In this document: piece by piece, positions 31,634 to 31,809 of the stretch | Layout of the letters: the number at the start of each line of letters is the position of its first letter | How positions within the stretch are numbered: position 1 is the stretch's first letter | Assembly (NCBI GenBank): GCA_965145485.1 | Contig: CBCTCU010000032.1 | Location: 1 to 31,809, forward strand | Direction: 5' to 3' | DNA: 31,809 nt | From: CABQCM01 sp965145485 | GTDB lineage: Bacteria > Bacillota > Clostridia > Oscillospirales > Acutalibacteraceae | Notes under the pieces: model-generated | Seen by the model: only the letters and a program-made list of their open reading frames with translations | Told to the model about the DNA's origin: nothing | The model's database searches: none | Program-made: the position numbers and the translations under genes

Positions 31634-31809
31634 ATGGCAAATGAATCGAGAGTATTCCGGCTGCCCGCCGGTATGAGTACCCAGGTAGTGGCGAACGCCG
31701 TATCGTCGTTCCTGTCCTCCGCCAAAGGGATGGAGGAACAGAGCGCCGAAACCCCAGAAGGCTATGTGGTGCAGGGCCGTCAGGAAAAAGACGGCTGGAA
31801 GACCATTGC
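31634..31809 (+). CDS. Hypothetical protein, cut by the window end
   Basis: At least 58 residues from the ATG at 31634 (GGAGGG upstream): MANESRVFRLPAGMSTQVV, then AVSSFLSSAKGMEEQSAETPEGYVVQGRQEKDGWKTI. There is no signal peptide in the part seen. The product may be a small cytosolic protein linked to the preceding cluster by position (35 nt after the zinc-ribbon tail). Not recognised. Confidence 0.6.
   Translation, partial: MANESRVFRLPAGMSTQVVANAVSSFLSSAKGMEEQSAETPEGYVVQGRQEKDGWKTI

Overview
The window looks like a chromosomal segment of a spore-forming, GC-rich member of the Clostridia (Bacillota), probably an Oscillospirales/Ruminococcaceae-type gut bacterium. The evidence is SpoIIM next to XerD, a complete gerA-type germinant-receptor operon, an IreB-family protein, a clostridial serC-serA pair, AGGAGG-type ribosome binding sites and sigma-A promoters. 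The species assignment is inference; no rRNA or tRNA is present.

Positions 1-21600 read as core chromosome. serC and a partial serA run leftward and face an ireB-like gene with a small unknown partner. Then come two overlapping M42 metallopeptidases with a GNAT acetyltransferase, a YnbB-like PLP enzyme, proC, spoIIM-xerD, a YesL-like (DUF624) membrane protein, a divergent DUF421-DUF4363 pair, the gerAA-gerAB-gerAC operon with sigma-G-like promoter sequences, a small membrane protein, an unrecognised protein, and greA-lysS. LysS carries a C-terminal tRNA-binding (EMAP/CsaA-like) domain whose base composition differs from its catalytic body.

Positions about 21130-24830 are visibly AT-richer and look like the worn remains of a mobile island without an integrase. 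They hold an array of short ACAC/GGTG repeats behind lysS, a zinc-ribbon repeat gene cut and fused out of frame to an AP2-domain gene, a small XRE regulator, and a SLOG (DUF1273-like) gene. The SLOG gene sits behind a leader of about 230 nt with its own promoter, a 13-bp terminator hairpin and a mutually exclusive antiterminator-like pairing. This leader is the best candidate for an undescribed regulatory system in the window.

Positions 24788-31809 hold an XRE regulator and a polytopic membrane protein ending in a LuxR-type HTH. They are followed by a promoter region with two 18-bp dyads exactly 32 bp apart, then an operon of secreted lipoproteins: a GH3 beta-N-acetylhexosaminidase with a one-base frameshift and two lipoproteins of unknown function. 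The operon is bracketed by two small paralogous proteins (26934 and 31059). The second paralog ends at an amber codon followed in frame by an orphan double zinc-ribbon tail. The last gene runs off the window. A membrane-bound LuxR regulator controlling this envelope cluster is a reasonable but untested model.
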